From positions 57,834 through 121,833 of the forward strand of contig JACPWC010000066.1 in assembly GCA_016197225.1 (NCBI GenBank): a stretch of 64,000 nucleotides of DNA, read 5' to 3'. The DNA is from Chloroflexota bacterium (GTDB lineage Bacteria; Chloroflexota; Anaerolineae; Anaerolineales; VGOW01). Under the pieces are notes generated by a model. That model saw only the letters and a program-made list of their open reading frames with translations, was not told where the DNA came from and did not search any database. Below, piece after piece: positions 43,498-52,005 of this stretch. Position numbers and translations under genes: made by a program. The first letter of the stretch is position 1. Each line of letters begins with the position of its first letter.

Positions 43498-45423
43498 CTA
43501 CGAGCGAGTTTGCAAAACGGTGGCTTTGATCTGATCGTACTTGGGCAGGACGACGGTAAAGGTGGCCCCCTGGCCGGGCGTGGAGTCGACCCAGATGCGG
43601 CCACCATGATTCTCGACAATGGACTTGACGATGGAGAGGCCGAGGCCGGTGCCTACAACCTCTTCTGGCACGTTCTTGGAGCGGTAGAACTTATCGAAGA
43701 CGTAGGGCTGGTCGGCCAGCGGAATGCCAATGCCGGTGTCGGTGATGGAGAGCAGCTCGTGGTCGTCGGCCTCCAGCACGGCCACAGTGATGGTCCCGTT
43801 CTCAGGCGTGTACTTGATGGCATTCTCGACCAAATTGGCGGCCATCTGCCGCAAACGGATCGGGTTGCCAAAGACCTGAGGCGCTTTTTCGGGAAGCTGG
43901 GTGACGATGTTCAGCTTTTTGTCTTCAGCTTTGGCGGTGAGGCCTTCGATGGCGTAACGGACGACAAGCGGCAGGCTGAGCGGCTCCTTCTGGCTGTCGA
44001 AGCCGGCCTCGATGCGGCCCAGGTCGAGCAGATCGGTGATGAGGGTGGTGATGGCGTTGACGCTCATGTTGATGCGGTCAACAAATTCCATCTGCTGGTC
44101 GCTCATCGGCCCCACCCGCTTGAGCAATTCCAGGTAGCCCATGATGGTAGTGAGCGGCGAGCGCAGATCGTGAGAGACGGTGGTGACGAACTCGCTCTTG
44201 ATGCGATCGAGTTGTTTGAGGTGGGTGATGTCCTGCATGACGACCACATGGCCGACCGCGGAAATGGGGGTGAGCTGGGCATTGAACACCCGGCCATCTT
44301 CGGTAGTGACCTCGGTTCGACGGTTGAAGCCGCCAGTTGTAAGTTGAGCGAACAGGCTGAGCAAGTCGGCGTTGCGGATCACTTCAGGCAGAGGCAGGCC
44401 GTCCACTTCGGCGGTGCTAAGGTTGAGAGCCTTGCGGGCGGCGCCGTTGATCATGACCAGCCGGGCCGAGCCGTCCACGACGATGACCCCGTCTTCGGTG
44501 TTTTGCAGAATTGCATCGAGCTTGGCCCGTTCGGTGTCGGCCCGGGCGTAGAGGCGGGCGTTTTCGATGGCAATGGCGGCGTAATCGGCCAGTATCGTCA
44601 GCGGGGCCAGGTCGGCTTCGTTGAACATGCGCCCGCCGGCGCGGTTGTCCACGCCCAGCACGCCGATGATCTGCTCGCGCAGGCGAAGCGGAATGTAAAT
44701 GAGGGAGCGGACGAGGTAAGCCGTTTTGATCTTCTTGGGCGAGTCGGCGCCGAGGAGGATGGGCTGGCCGGTCTGGATCACCTGCCCGGCCAGACTGTCG
44801 TCGGAGCGGAGGCGAAAGGTGCGGACGAACTGATCGTCGAAGTTGCGGGCGGCGCGCATGATCAACTCGCCGGTTCCTTCGTCGAGCAAAAGCAAACTCC
44901 CCTCTTCAGCGCCGGTGAGCGAGACGGCGGCTTCCACCACCTGACTGAGGACGTTATCCAGGTCGAGGGTGGTGGTGAGGGCCCGGCCAATCTTCTGCAA
45001 CGTCTCCAGGTCGCGCACGCGCTTTTCGTAGGCGGCTTGCTGGCGGCGGGCGCGTTGCGTCTCCAGCGCCTGCTCCACGGCGGCCAGCATCACGTCACCG
45101 TCCACCGGTTTGGGCAGGTAGCGGACAATGCCGGCCATGACTGACTCGGTGATGATCTGCTCCGAGCCTTCGGCGGTCATGAGAATGAAAGGGATGGCGT
45201 TGCCGTCGGCAGACAGCGCCTTTTTGAGTTGCAGGCCGGTGAGGCCGGGCATGTTCAGGTCGGCGATGATCAGGTCGGGGCGTTGTTCACGGGCGGCGTG
45301 AAGGGCCGCTGTGCCGTCTTCAACAATGGTGACGTTGAAGCCCGCCGGGCGCAAAATATAGTCGGCCAGGAAGTCCCGGACTTCCCGCGAATCATCTGCA
45401 ACTAAAATCCGTTCACCGCTCAC
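43498..45423 (-). CDS. Hybrid sensor kinase: receiver-GAF-PAS-HisKA-HATPase
   Basis: 641 residues. Receiver domain at about 1-125 with the phosphoacceptor Asp in IIADLNMPGL (residue about 54), Thr in LMTAEGS and Lys in YLPKPV: complete. GAF domain at about 140-285 and PAS near 290-390 (DAILQNTEDGVIVVDGSARLV, in pieces). HisKA: the phosphorylated His is in TTVSHDLRSPLTTIMGYLELL near 415. HATPase: NLVENAIKYTPENG, DTGIGIP, GTGLGLSIVKSIVENHGG. No membrane helix, so the sensor is cytoplasmic. The gene is followed by the PD40 protein gene and preceded by the pseudo-receiver protein gene, forming a signalling operon. Confidence 0.93.
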   Translation of the reverse strand: MSGERILVADDSREVRDFLADYILRPAGFNVTIVEDGTAALHAAREQRPDLIIADLNMPGLTGLQLKKALSADGNAIPFILMTAEGSEQIITESVMAGIVRYLPKPVDGDVMLAAVEQALETQRARRQQAAYEKRVRDLETLQKIGRALTTTLDLDNVLSQVVEAAVSLTGAEEGSLLLLDEGTGELIMRAARNFDDQFVRTFRLRSDDSLAGQVIQTGQPILLGADSPKKIKTAYLVRSLIYIPLRLREQIIGVLGVDNRAGGRMFNEADLAPLTILADYAAIAIENARLYARADTERAKLDAILQNTEDGVIVVDGSARLVMINGAARKALNLSTAEVDGLPLPEVIRNADLLSLFAQLTTGGFNRRTEVTTEDGRVFNAQLTPISAVGHVVVMQDITHLKQLDRIKSEFVTTVSHDLRSPLTTIMGYLELLKRVGPMSDQQMEFVDRINMSVNAITTLITDLLDLGRIEAGFDSQKEPLSLPLVVRYAIEGLTAKAEDKKLNIVTQLPEKAPQVFGNPIRLRQMAANLVENAIKYTPENGTITVAVLEADDHELLSITDTGIGIPLADQPYVFDKFYRSKNVPEEVVGTGLGLSIVKSIVENHGGRIWVDSTPGQGATFTVVLPKYDQIKATVLQTRS

Positions 45424-45557
45424 GCTTGAGTATCCTTGATGGCTTTAAGCCTACGGTTATGCACACAGGTAGTTTACTCCGGCCAGCGGGCAGACGCTAT
45501 CCTTACCAGAGTCATCATGACTTGAGTCACTGTGTTGACAAAATGCCCGGCAAAAAG

Positions 45558-46739
45558 CTACGGCGTCACGGTGATGCCCTCAATCAATTGTTCAATGAGG
45601 GCCAGTTTGTCGGCGATTTGCTTGACGTTGTCGCGCTGGCGGCCCGTGAGTTTGTCGTAGCCTTCGGCCATTGAGACATCCATATAAGTTCTGGCCTGCC
45701 GGATCGGTTCGCGCAGGGCGCCCGCCACTTTTTGTTGAACTTCCTGTCGCGTCTTCAGGCTTCGCGTCTTCTCCGCCTGGCGCAATTCTTCGTTGGCTTG
45801 TTGCAGCGAACGGGCGCGGGCCTCAAGGGCCTGAAAGAGCCGCACGTTGACGACGGCGATGGAAGCGTAATCGGCCACGGCGTTGAGCAAGGTGACCAGA
45901 CGATTGTCGAACACTTTGGCCGACTTGTGCGCCACGGTGAGCACGCCCACTGCCTGGTCACGGGCCTTGATCGGCATCACCAACGCCGACCTGGCGATTT
46001 GGGCAATGCGGAATTGAGCCATTCCGGCCCCGGTGATGTTCAGGGCTTCACCGGATTGCATGACCAGCGACGACAGGCCGTCGTCCCACGGCCCGCGAAG
46101 TTTGGGATTGCCGGGCACGTTCTTGGCCGCATATAGAATCAACTGCCCACCCGGCTCGTCGGCCAGAGCCAGCCAGGCCATCTCGGCCCCGGTCAGTTGC
46201 ATCGCGCCGTCCACCAGCCGGGCAAACAACGCCCCAATATCGTTCAAGCTGATCACGGCCTTGCCCACACTGGAAAGCGTCACCAGTTCTTTGACCCGGC
46301 CTTCAAGTTCGGCGTTGGCCTGTTTGAGTTGCGCTTCGAGTTGCGCCCGTTCGCGCTTGAGCCGCCCTTCGCCAATGATGCGATCCACGGCGTTGACGAT
46401 CTCGGCCTCGCGCAGAGGCCGCACCAGATAATCGCGTGCGCCGAGCCGGAAGGCGGCCAGGGCCTGCGTTTCGCCGCCGCGCGGGGCGATGACGATGATG
46501 GGCGATTCGAAGTTCTGGGCGCGGAGGGCGGTGAGCAGGTCTTTGCCGGAAAACCCTTGCAGGCTGAGGCTGATGATCATCAACGTCGGCGCAAGTTGCG
46601 CCGCCCGCTGCAGCGCCGCTGTCCCGTCGGTAAATGTCGTCACCTGATAACCGGACGGTTCCAGCACCTGCTTGGCAATCAGATCAAGACTCTCCAGGTC
46701 ATCATCCACCACCAGAACTGTATCAGGCTGGATTGGCAT
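45558..46739 (-). CDS. Pseudo-receiver plus GAF domain protein
   Basis: 393 residues from ATG 46739. The N-terminal receiver-like domain begins DTVLVVDDDLESLDL, but the phosphoacceptor position reads LMIISLSLQGFSGKD, with Ser instead of Asp, and the lysine switch reads YLVRPL, with Arg; it should not be phosphorylated normally. A GAF domain (about 170-310, AGMAQFRIAQIARSALVMPI and AVADYASIAVVNVRLFQAL) and C-terminal coiled helices follow. Neither HisKA nor HATPase is present. It may scaffold or modulate the kinase encoded next to it; the gap to that gene is 134 bp. Confidence 0.8.
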   Translation of the reverse strand: MPIQPDTVLVVDDDLESLDLIAKQVLEPSGYQVTTFTDGTAALQRAAQLAPTLMIISLSLQGFSGKDLLTALRAQNFESPIIVIAPRGGETQALAAFRLGARDYLVRPLREAEIVNAVDRIIGEGRLKRERAQLEAQLKQANAELEGRVKELVTLSSVGKAVISLNDIGALFARLVDGAMQLTGAEMAWLALADEPGGQLILYAAKNVPGNPKLRGPWDDGLSSLVMQSGEALNITGAGMAQFRIAQIARSALVMPIKARDQAVGVLTVAHKSAKVFDNRLVTLLNAVADYASIAVVNVRLFQALEARARSLQQANEELRQAEKTRSLKTRQEVQQKVAGALREPIRQARTYMDVSMAEGYDKLTGRQRDNVKQIADKLALIEQLIEGITVTP

Positions 46740-46848
46740 GGCTAGGATGATAGCACGGGCGGGAGAAAAATCCCAATGTAGGAGCGAAGCATTCGAAGGG
46801 CAGGCCTCGAGTTCAAAGTGAGGCTTCGCCTTTTGCCTATCCGATAAA

Positions 46849-46880
46849 CTCTTAGGGTCCGCTTCGCGAGACCCTAAGAG
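46849..46880. repeat. CCCTAAGAG hairpin, third family member
   Basis: CTCTTAGGGTC (46849-46859) pairs with GACCCTAAGAG (46870-46880). The bases before it (TATCCGATAA) match the outer arm of the copy at 11562, so it is a half-decayed copy of that family. Abuts the three-way-junction element. Confidence 0.75.
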
Positions 46881-46881
46881 A

Positions 46882-46982
46882 TGTCTAAAAACTGCTCTCC
46901 AACCGCGTCCTTCGCGAAGCATCCCGGTGGGACGCGGTTGGGCCGCCCGCGAGGACGCGGGCTTTGAGCGACTTCTAAGACA
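46882..46982. repeat. Three-way-junction palindromic element, copy 2
   Basis: TGTCT (46882-46886) / AGACA (46978-46982) and GCTC / GAGC enclose AACCGCGTCC / GGACGCGGTT (46901-46910 with 46930-46939) and GCCCGCG-AGGA-CGCGGGC (46945-46962). Same architecture and same second hairpin as copy 1 at 31983-32068, with a longer first hairpin loop. Confidence 0.8.
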
Positions 46983-46999
46983 CTCTCTACGGGTTTGGT

Positions 47000-48226
47000 T
47001 TACTCAAGCCATTCAATGATCGTGGCTTCGCCCTGCCCCACGCCCACGCACAACGTCGCCAGGCCGTAGTAAGGCCGCTTCTCGTTCGGGGCGCGGCGCT
47101 TCATCTCGTGCGCCATCGTGCAAATCAGGCGCGCACCGGAGCAACCCAGCGGATGGCCGATGGCAATTGCGCCGCCGTTGACGTTGGTGATCTCGTGGCG
47201 GAAGCTGGCGGACTGCATGACGGCCAGCGCCTGCACGGCAAAGGCCTCGTTCAGTTCGATGAGGCCGATGTCGTTGATCGTGAGACCGGCTCTGCTTAAC
47301 GCCTTTTGAGTGGCCGGGACAGGGCCGAGGCCCATCGCGCGCGGTTCTACGCCCGCCGCCGCCGAGGCCACGATGCGGGCCAGCGGCCTGAGGCCCAACG
47401 CTTTCGCTTTCACGTCCGACATGATCAGCACCGCCGCCGCGCCGTCGTTGAGGCCTGATGAATTACCGGCAGTCACCGTGCCGTTTTTGCGGAAGGCTGG
47501 TTTGAGCCGGGCCAGCGATTCCATTGAAGTGTCGGGCCGAGGGTGTTCGTCGCGGCTCACCAGAGTCGGCTCGCCCTTCGGTTGTGGTGCAGGCACTGGC
47601 ACAATCTCTTCGGCGAACTTGCCGCTTTCAATTGCGGCCACCGCCCGGCGGTGACTCTCCAGCGCAAAGGCGTCCTGCTGTTCACGAGTGATATGTTTAT
47701 ACGACTCAAGTTCAGCCACGTTCTCAGCGGTCTCGCCCATCGAGTCGTTGCCATACATTTCTTTCAGCTTCGGGTTGGGGAAGCGCCAGCCGAGCGTTGT
47801 GTCCCAGGCGGTGAGGTTGCCGAAGGCAAAGGGCGTTTCGGTTTTGGGGACGGAGTAGGGCGCGCGGGTCATGCTCTCCACGCCGCCGGCCACGTAGACC
47901 TCACCCTCGCCGGCCTTGATGGCGCGGGCGGCGGCGTTGACGGCGGCCAGCCCGGAGGCGCACAGCCGATTAAACGTGACGGCGGCCACGTCCACCGGAA
48001 GCCCCGCCAGCAGAGTCGCCATGCGGGCCACATTGCGGTTGTCTTCCCCGGCCTGGTTGGCGCAACCCAGATAAACTTCTTCGACGAGAGCCGGATTGAC
48101 GTTGCCGCGCCTGAGCACTTCGGCGACGACGAGCGCGGCCATGTCGTCCGGGCGGACGGATTTGAGGATGCCGCCGTGGCGGCCAATGGGTGTGCGGACG
48201 GTGGAGATGATGACGGCTTCGCGCAT
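47000..48226 (-). CDS. Thiolase (acetyl-CoA C-acyltransferase/acetyltransferase)
   Basis: 408 residues. The nucleophilic Cys is in [18 protein letters not shown] near residue 89, the His in [24 protein letters not shown] near 350-385, and the second Cys in [24 protein letters not shown] is also typical. It cleaves 3-ketoacyl-CoA with CoA, or condenses two acetyl-CoA; the direction and chain length cannot be told. Could work with the acyl-CoA dehydrogenase at 11.6 kb but is not linked to it. ATG 48226 starts [19 protein letters not shown], the conserved beginning. Confidence 0.93.
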   Translation of the reverse strand: MREAVIISTVRTPIGRHGGILKSVRPDDMAALVVAEVLRRGNVNPALVEEVYLGCANQAGEDNRNVARMATLLAGLPVDVAAVTFNRLCASGLAAVNAAARAIKAGEGEVYVAGGVESMTRAPYSVPKTETPFAFGNLTAWDTTLGWRFPNPKLKEMYGNDSMGETAENVAELESYKHITREQQDAFALESHRRAVAAIESGKFAEEIVPVPAPQPKGEPTLVSRDEHPRPDTSMESLARLKPAFRKNGTVTAGNSSGLNDGAAAVLIMSDVKAKALGLRPLARIVASAAAGVEPRAMGLGPVPATQKALSRAGLTINDIGLIELNEAFAVQALAVMQSASFRHEITNVNGGAIAIGHPLGCSGARLICTMAHEMKRRAPNEKRPYYGLATLCVGVGQGEATIIEWLE

Positions 48227-48235
48227 GGTAGTTGG

Positions 48236-48280
48236 AGGTTAGAGGTTAGAGATTAGAGAATTGGAGATTGAGATTGGTGA
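48236..48280. repeat. Tandem TTAGAGG-type units
   Basis: Degenerate 7-bp units GGAGGTT, AGAGGTT, AGAGATT, AGAGAATT, GGAGATT run upstream of the thiolase start. The same motif style recurs at about 255-290 and 21780-21797 (GGAGAATTGGAGATTAGA). Confidence 0.65.
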
Positions 48281-48360
48281 GGCGATTGTAGGCGGGGGCG
48301 GAGGGGGCGTCAAGAGGATAGCCAAACGGCCATCGAGTCTCCCGACTTTAACGGGAAATG

Positions 48361-48441
48361 GGACGCAGACGCAAAGCGCGCAGATGAACGCGGATTTTTC
48401 TTTTTTATCCACGAAAATCAGCGCGCAAAGCGTCCGCGTCC
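48361..48441. repeat. Inverted array of GGACGC / GCGCGC units
   Basis: GGACGCAGACGC (48361-48372) against GCGTCCGCGTCC (48430-48441), with inner units GCGCGCAGATG and ATCAGCGCGC, around an A/T-rich centre. Lies between the thiolase and the metallo-hydrolase genes. Nothing else is seen in this 254-bp gap. Confidence 0.7.
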
Positions 48442-48479
48442 AAAATGTCTTTCACGCCAAACCCGGTAGAGCCTTTTCT

Positions 48480-49196
48480 CTACAAGCGCGCTGCCAACTG
48501 TCGCGCCGTTTCTGCCGGGACGCCGTGTTGTGATGTATCGTGAGAAGGCAACAGCACGTCAAAATCGAGAGCGGCCAGCTTCTTGATCGAACGCCGGGCT
48601 TCCTCTGGTTCGGGGGTAGCCATGCTAAACGGCTCGGTCAATCTGCCGCCCATGTTCATGAACGTGTCGCCGCAGATGATGGCCCGGTCGGCGCGATGGT
48701 GAAACGCCGCCATGCCCGGCGTGTGGCCCGGAACGTGAATGACTTCCAGGCCGCCGAATGTTTCACCTTCCTGCAAAGCGCGAGCCACCGGCAAACGCCA
48801 GACGCGCTGGCCGAGCATAGACTTCGCCAAATTGAAAATTAAACTGCCGGAGACGATGTTTCGATACTCCTGCGCGCCGGTGACAAAATCGGCTTCGGCG
48901 GTGTGCGCCCAAATGGGGATGTTCCAGCGTTTGACGATGGCCGACATCGCCCCGCCATGATCGTAGTGTGCGTGGGTCAGGGCGACTCGGGCCGGGGCCG
49001 CCGTCTTTAGAAAATGGGCAACGGCGTTAATAATTGCCGACTCATGAAGGGGCGTCCCGGCGTCAATCAGCGTCCATTCGTCGCCGTCCTTGACCAGCCA
49101 GACGGCCACCGGAATCGGCGGGACGAACGGAATCTTGAAATCCCATTCCAGGTTGAGCCGCCAGATGTGAGGGGTGATAGGTCGAAAGTCGGGCAT
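48480..49196 (-). CDS. Metallo-beta-lactamase-fold hydrolase
   Basis: 238 residues with an intact metal-binding set: H-x-H-x-D-H in VALTHAHYDHGG near residue 77, further His in VIHVPGHTPGMAAFHHRAD near 150, Asp in AIICGDTFMNMGGRL and a C-terminal His in LLPSHDTSQHG. The family contains hydrolases of lactones, glyoxalase-type thioesters and others; the substrate is not readable. Starts MPDFRPITPHIWRLNLEW. Monocistronic, with a repeat in the gap to the glycosyltransferase gene. Confidence 0.85.
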   Translation of the reverse strand: MPDFRPITPHIWRLNLEWDFKIPFVPPIPVAVWLVKDGDEWTLIDAGTPLHESAIINAVAHFLKTAAPARVALTHAHYDHGGAMSAIVKRWNIPIWAHTAEADFVTGAQEYRNIVSGSLIFNLAKSMLGQRVWRLPVARALQEGETFGGLEVIHVPGHTPGMAAFHHRADRAIICGDTFMNMGGRLTEPFSMATPEPEEARRSIKKLAALDFDVLLPSHDTSQHGVPAETARQLAARL

Positions 49197-49207
49197 ATGA
49201 AGAATTT

Positions 49208-49277
49208 ACCGCAAAGACGCAAAAGGCGCAAAGATTTTCTAACAATTTCTTCTTAGTGTTCTTCGCGCCTTCGCGGT
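49208..49277. repeat. Inverted array of ACCGCAAAGGCGC units
   Basis: ACCGCAAAGACGC and AAAGGCGCAAAG (49208-49232) against CTTCGCGCCTTCGCGGT (49261-49277). A hairpin in the gap between the metallo-hydrolase start and the glycosyltransferase stop. Confidence 0.75.
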
Positions 49278-49282
49278 GAGAA

Positions 49283-49951
49283 TCATTTTGGTTTCCAGTT
49301 GCGATACTTCCACAGCGCCCGCAAAGCAGGAAAGCCATCGGCGGGCGAGAGCTTTTTGTTTTCGTAGCGGGCGGTGTATTGAATGGGCAGTTCGTGGATG
49401 GTGTGGCCGGCGCGCAGCAGCTTGGCGCTGATCTCGGCCTCCACGTCAAAGCGGCGGCACTCCAGGTCGAGGCCGAGGGCGATCTCGCGGCGCATCATCT
49501 TGTAACAGGTTTCCATGTCTTTCAAGGCTGCGCCGTACATCAGGTTGGTCACGAAGGTGACAAAGTGATTGCCAAAGCGCATGATGGCCCGCTGACTGCC
49601 CAGAGGCCGCACCCCATAAACAACGTCGGCCAGCCCGGCGGCAATCGGCGTCAGCAGGCGGGGAAAGTCGTTCGGGTCGTACTCAAGATCAGCATCCTGG
49701 ATCACCACTACATTGCCGCTGGCGGCCAGAAGACCGGTGCGAATGGCCGCGCCTTTGCCATGATTGATCGGGTGATGGAGCACTTTCAGGTCAGGCCCGG
49801 CCAGCGAGTCTACAATGGCGTGGGTGCCGTCGGAAGAGGCGTCGTTCACCAGCACAATCTCGTGCTCCAGCGGCACGGCGCGCACCCGCGCCACCACGTC
49901 GGCAATGGTGGGCGCTTCGTTGAAGACGGGCATGAGGATGGAAAGCTTCAT
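49283..49951 (-). CDS. Family 2 glycosyltransferase (dolichyl-phosphate mannose synthase-like)
   Basis: 222 residues: SILMPVFNEAPTIADVVARV at the start, LVNDASSDGTHAIV (nucleotide binding) and the metal-binding VVIQDADLEYDPNDF near residue 80, then GKGAAIRTGL before it, and the acceptor-side YKMMRREIALGLDLECRRFDVEAEISAKLL. GT-A fold transferases of this group move a sugar from a nucleotide donor to a lipid phosphate. No membrane anchor. Its start is preceded by an AGAAGTC heptad array. Confidence 0.88.
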   Translation of the reverse strand: MKLSILMPVFNEAPTIADVVARVRAVPLEHEIVLVNDASSDGTHAIVDSLAGPDLKVLHHPINHGKGAAIRTGLLAASGNVVVIQDADLEYDPNDFPRLLTPIAAGLADVVYGVRPLGSQRAIMRFGNHFVTFVTNLMYGAALKDMETCYKMMRREIALGLDLECRRFDVEAEISAKLLRAGHTIHELPIQYTARYENKKLSPADGFPALRALWKYRNWKPK

Positions 49952-49952
49952 T

Positions 49953-49987
49953 AGAAGTCAGAAATCAGAAATCAGAAGTCAGAAGTT
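49953..49987. repeat. Five tandem 7-bp repeats (AGAARTC)
   Basis: AGAAGTC, AGAAATC, AGAAATC, AGAAGTC, AGAAGTT in perfect 7-bp register, immediately after the ATG-side end of the glycosyltransferase gene. Confidence 0.85.
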
Positions 49988-50022
49988 CGCGGCTCAATAT
50001 TCTGGCTCCTGGCTTCAGACTC

Positions 50023-50766
50023 CTATATTCTTTCAAGTATGTCGGGCAGTTCGGCTAGAGAGCTTGCCACTGCGTCGGGAATGATGGTGTGGCGATGGGC
50101 TTCGTTGTAGGGCGTGTCGGCTTCCATCGTCACCCACACGCTTTTCATCCCGGCGTGTTTTGCGCCCAGGGTGTCTGCGCCCAGGGTGTCGCCAATCACC
50201 ACCATCTCGCCCGGCGGAATCTGCCAGGCTTCAAGCACCGGCGCGAAAATGCGAGGGTTGGGTTTGCGAACGCCCACCGCCGCCGAGACGACGATAGGAT
50301 CAAAATAAGATCGAAGGCTGTGGTTGTCAATCAGGCGTTGAACATTGGCTTCGTCGGCGGCGTTGGAAACGATAGCCAGCTTGAGACCGCGCCGGGCTGA
50401 CGCCAGTTCAGCCAGCGCCTCGTGCACGCCCGGCATCGGCGTCCACAGCGACTCGCTGAAAGCGAAATAGGCGGCCAGGGCGCGAGGCACGTCCAGGCCG
50501 TCGGAGGGGATGTTTAGCTCGTTCAACGTCGTCCGCAAAATGTAATCGGACGTGATCTCTTTGAAGTGAGTCTGTCGCTGAACGTCGAAGTCGGCAAAGA
50601 TGCGGGCGAAGGCTTCGGCGAAAACTTCGCGGCCTAGCGCCAACCCCTGCGCCTGCAAATCGGCTGTCAGGTCGGCGATCATCCGGGGCCGGAGCTTTGA
50701 CCAGTTGTTGTTGTATTCGTTGGAGATGAGGGTTGAGCCAAGATCGAAAATTGCGCCCTGAAGCAT
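50023..50766 (-). CDS. HAD-family hydrolase
   Basis: 247 residues. Motif I reads GAIFDLGSTLIS at the N-terminus, with the nucleophile Asp kept but the usual second Asp replaced by Gly. Motif II is LKLAIVSNAADE near 120, motif III Lys in GVRKPNPRIFAPVLEAW and motif IV MVVIGDTLGADTLGAKHAGM near 195. The helical cap between motifs I and II is of the C1 type. Without the second Asp the protein may not be a standard phosphatase, because that Asp is the general acid/base. Substrate unknown. Confidence 0.8.
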   Translation of the reverse strand: MLQGAIFDLGSTLISNEYNNNWSKLRPRMIADLTADLQAQGLALGREVFAEAFARIFADFDVQRQTHFKEITSDYILRTTLNELNIPSDGLDVPRALAAYFAFSESLWTPMPGVHEALAELASARRGLKLAIVSNAADEANVQRLIDNHSLRSYFDPIVVSAAVGVRKPNPRIFAPVLEAWQIPPGEMVVIGDTLGADTLGAKHAGMKSVWVTMEADTPYNEAHRHTIIPDAVASSLAELPDILERI

Positions 50767-50832
50767 GCGTTGATTGTAATCGGAGATGAGGGTTTATGGA
50801 AGGATGAAGGAAGAATGTAGAGCCATAATTTT

Positions 50833-51996
50833 CTAAGGCGGCGGCAAATAATTCCAGGGGTTGGTTTGCGCGTTGCCGTAGTACACCTCAAAGTGCAAAT
50901 GCGCCCCGGCCGAGCGCCCGGTGTTGCCCGAAGCGCCAATGGCATTCCCTTGATACACGCCCTGCCCGCAATTCACAAACCACTGCGAGAGATGGCCGTA
51001 AAGCGTGTGCCAGTTGTTGCCGTGATCAATGATGATCGTGTTGCCGTAGCCCCACTCGCTCCGGCCCGCAAAAACCACAATACCGCTGTCGGCGGCGTAC
51101 ACCGTTGCCCCGAAGTCGGCAGAAATATCAATGCCGGGGTGAATGCCGTTGAAGTCGTAGCCCGATAAATAGTGATTGTCTGCCGGCCAGACGAAGCCGC
51201 CACTGCCCACCACCCCGCTGTAGCCGCCGGCGCATTGTCCCGCGCCCGACCTCAACACCAGCGGCCCTTTGGGCGGCGGCGGCAAATTACTGCCGCCGCC
51301 CGACGACCCGCCGCCCGCCGCCGGTTGATTAACGGTGTTCGTCGGAAACTGGATCAGCCTACGCGCGCCGCCGGGCACGAACAACACCTGTCCGGCGGTG
51401 ATTTGTGGCGCATCAGGGTTGAGGTTGTTGGCCGGCCAGTTGACGATGTCTTCGGGTGTGACGCCGTAAGCTTTGGCCAGGCCGCCAATCGTGTCGCCGG
51501 CCACCACGTCGCGAATGATGCCGTCCATCGGCGCGATGCGAAGGGTTTGCCCCGGCTCTAAAAAGTGCGGGTTGTCGTTGAGAATGGGGTTGCCGAAAAC
51601 AATCGTCTCCGGCTTGAGGCCGAACTTCTCGCCAATGCCAAGAATCGTGTCGCTCGCTTCGACGATGTAGGTGATGATCTCCAAACGCGGGCGGTCGGGA
51701 ATGTAGGTGTGGAGTTCGGTGAGGCGGGTGATGTCGTCGGAGACGGCGACCCCGTTGGAGGCCGCCACGGTTGGCGGAGCCGGGTCGGCGGCAGAAGCCA
51801 CGTTGCGGATGGCGGCCAGCCCGCCAACATCAACGCTGGCCGGCACGAGGTTCAAAATATCCCCGCGCCCCAACCAGATCACCCCCACGGCCACCGCCAG
51901 CAAAAGCGCATGGCCGCCGAAGCGCCCGGTGCTTAGCAAACTGGTGAGGCGCTTCGGCAGGCGGCTGACGTTTTGAGGAGAGAGGGCGTTGCTCAC
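50833..51996 (-). CDS. LysM-M23 peptidoglycan peptidase, copy 1
   Basis: 387 residues. An N-terminal membrane helix (HALLLAVAVGVIWLGRGDIL) at about residues 29-45, two LysM domains near 105-155 and 160-210 (ITYIVEASDTILGIGEKFGL, GIIRDVVAGDTIGGLAKAYG), a Gly/Pro-rich linker, and a C-terminal M23 (LytM) zinc peptidase near 270-385: H-P-G-I-D-I, HTLYGHLSQ and HLHFE are the metal ligands. It should cut peptidoglycan cross-links or act as an activator of such enzymes. It is 9 bp downstream of its paralogue at 52006, so the two are an operon from duplication. Confidence 0.9.
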   Translation of the reverse strand: MSNALSPQNVSRLPKRLTSLLSTGRFGGHALLLAVAVGVIWLGRGDILNLVPASVDVGGLAAIRNVASAADPAPPTVAASNGVAVSDDITRLTELHTYIPDRPRLEIITYIVEASDTILGIGEKFGLKPETIVFGNPILNDNPHFLEPGQTLRIAPMDGIIRDVVAGDTIGGLAKAYGVTPEDIVNWPANNLNPDAPQITAGQVLFVPGGARRLIQFPTNTVNQPAAGGGSSGGGSNLPPPPKGPLVLRSGAGQCAGGYSGVVGSGGFVWPADNHYLSGYDFNGIHPGIDISADFGATVYAADSGIVVFAGRSEWGYGNTIIIDHGNNWHTLYGHLSQWFVNCGQGVYQGNAIGASGNTGRSAGAHLHFEVYYGNAQTNPWNYLPPP

Positions 51997-52005
51997 GTCA
52001 AATCG

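Noticed and set aside
43222..45144. Long plus-strand frame (640 codons) opposite the hybrid kinase gene
   Set aside because: It is antisense to a complete kinase with all motifs; no domain is visible and the composition is that of a GC-rich shadow frame.
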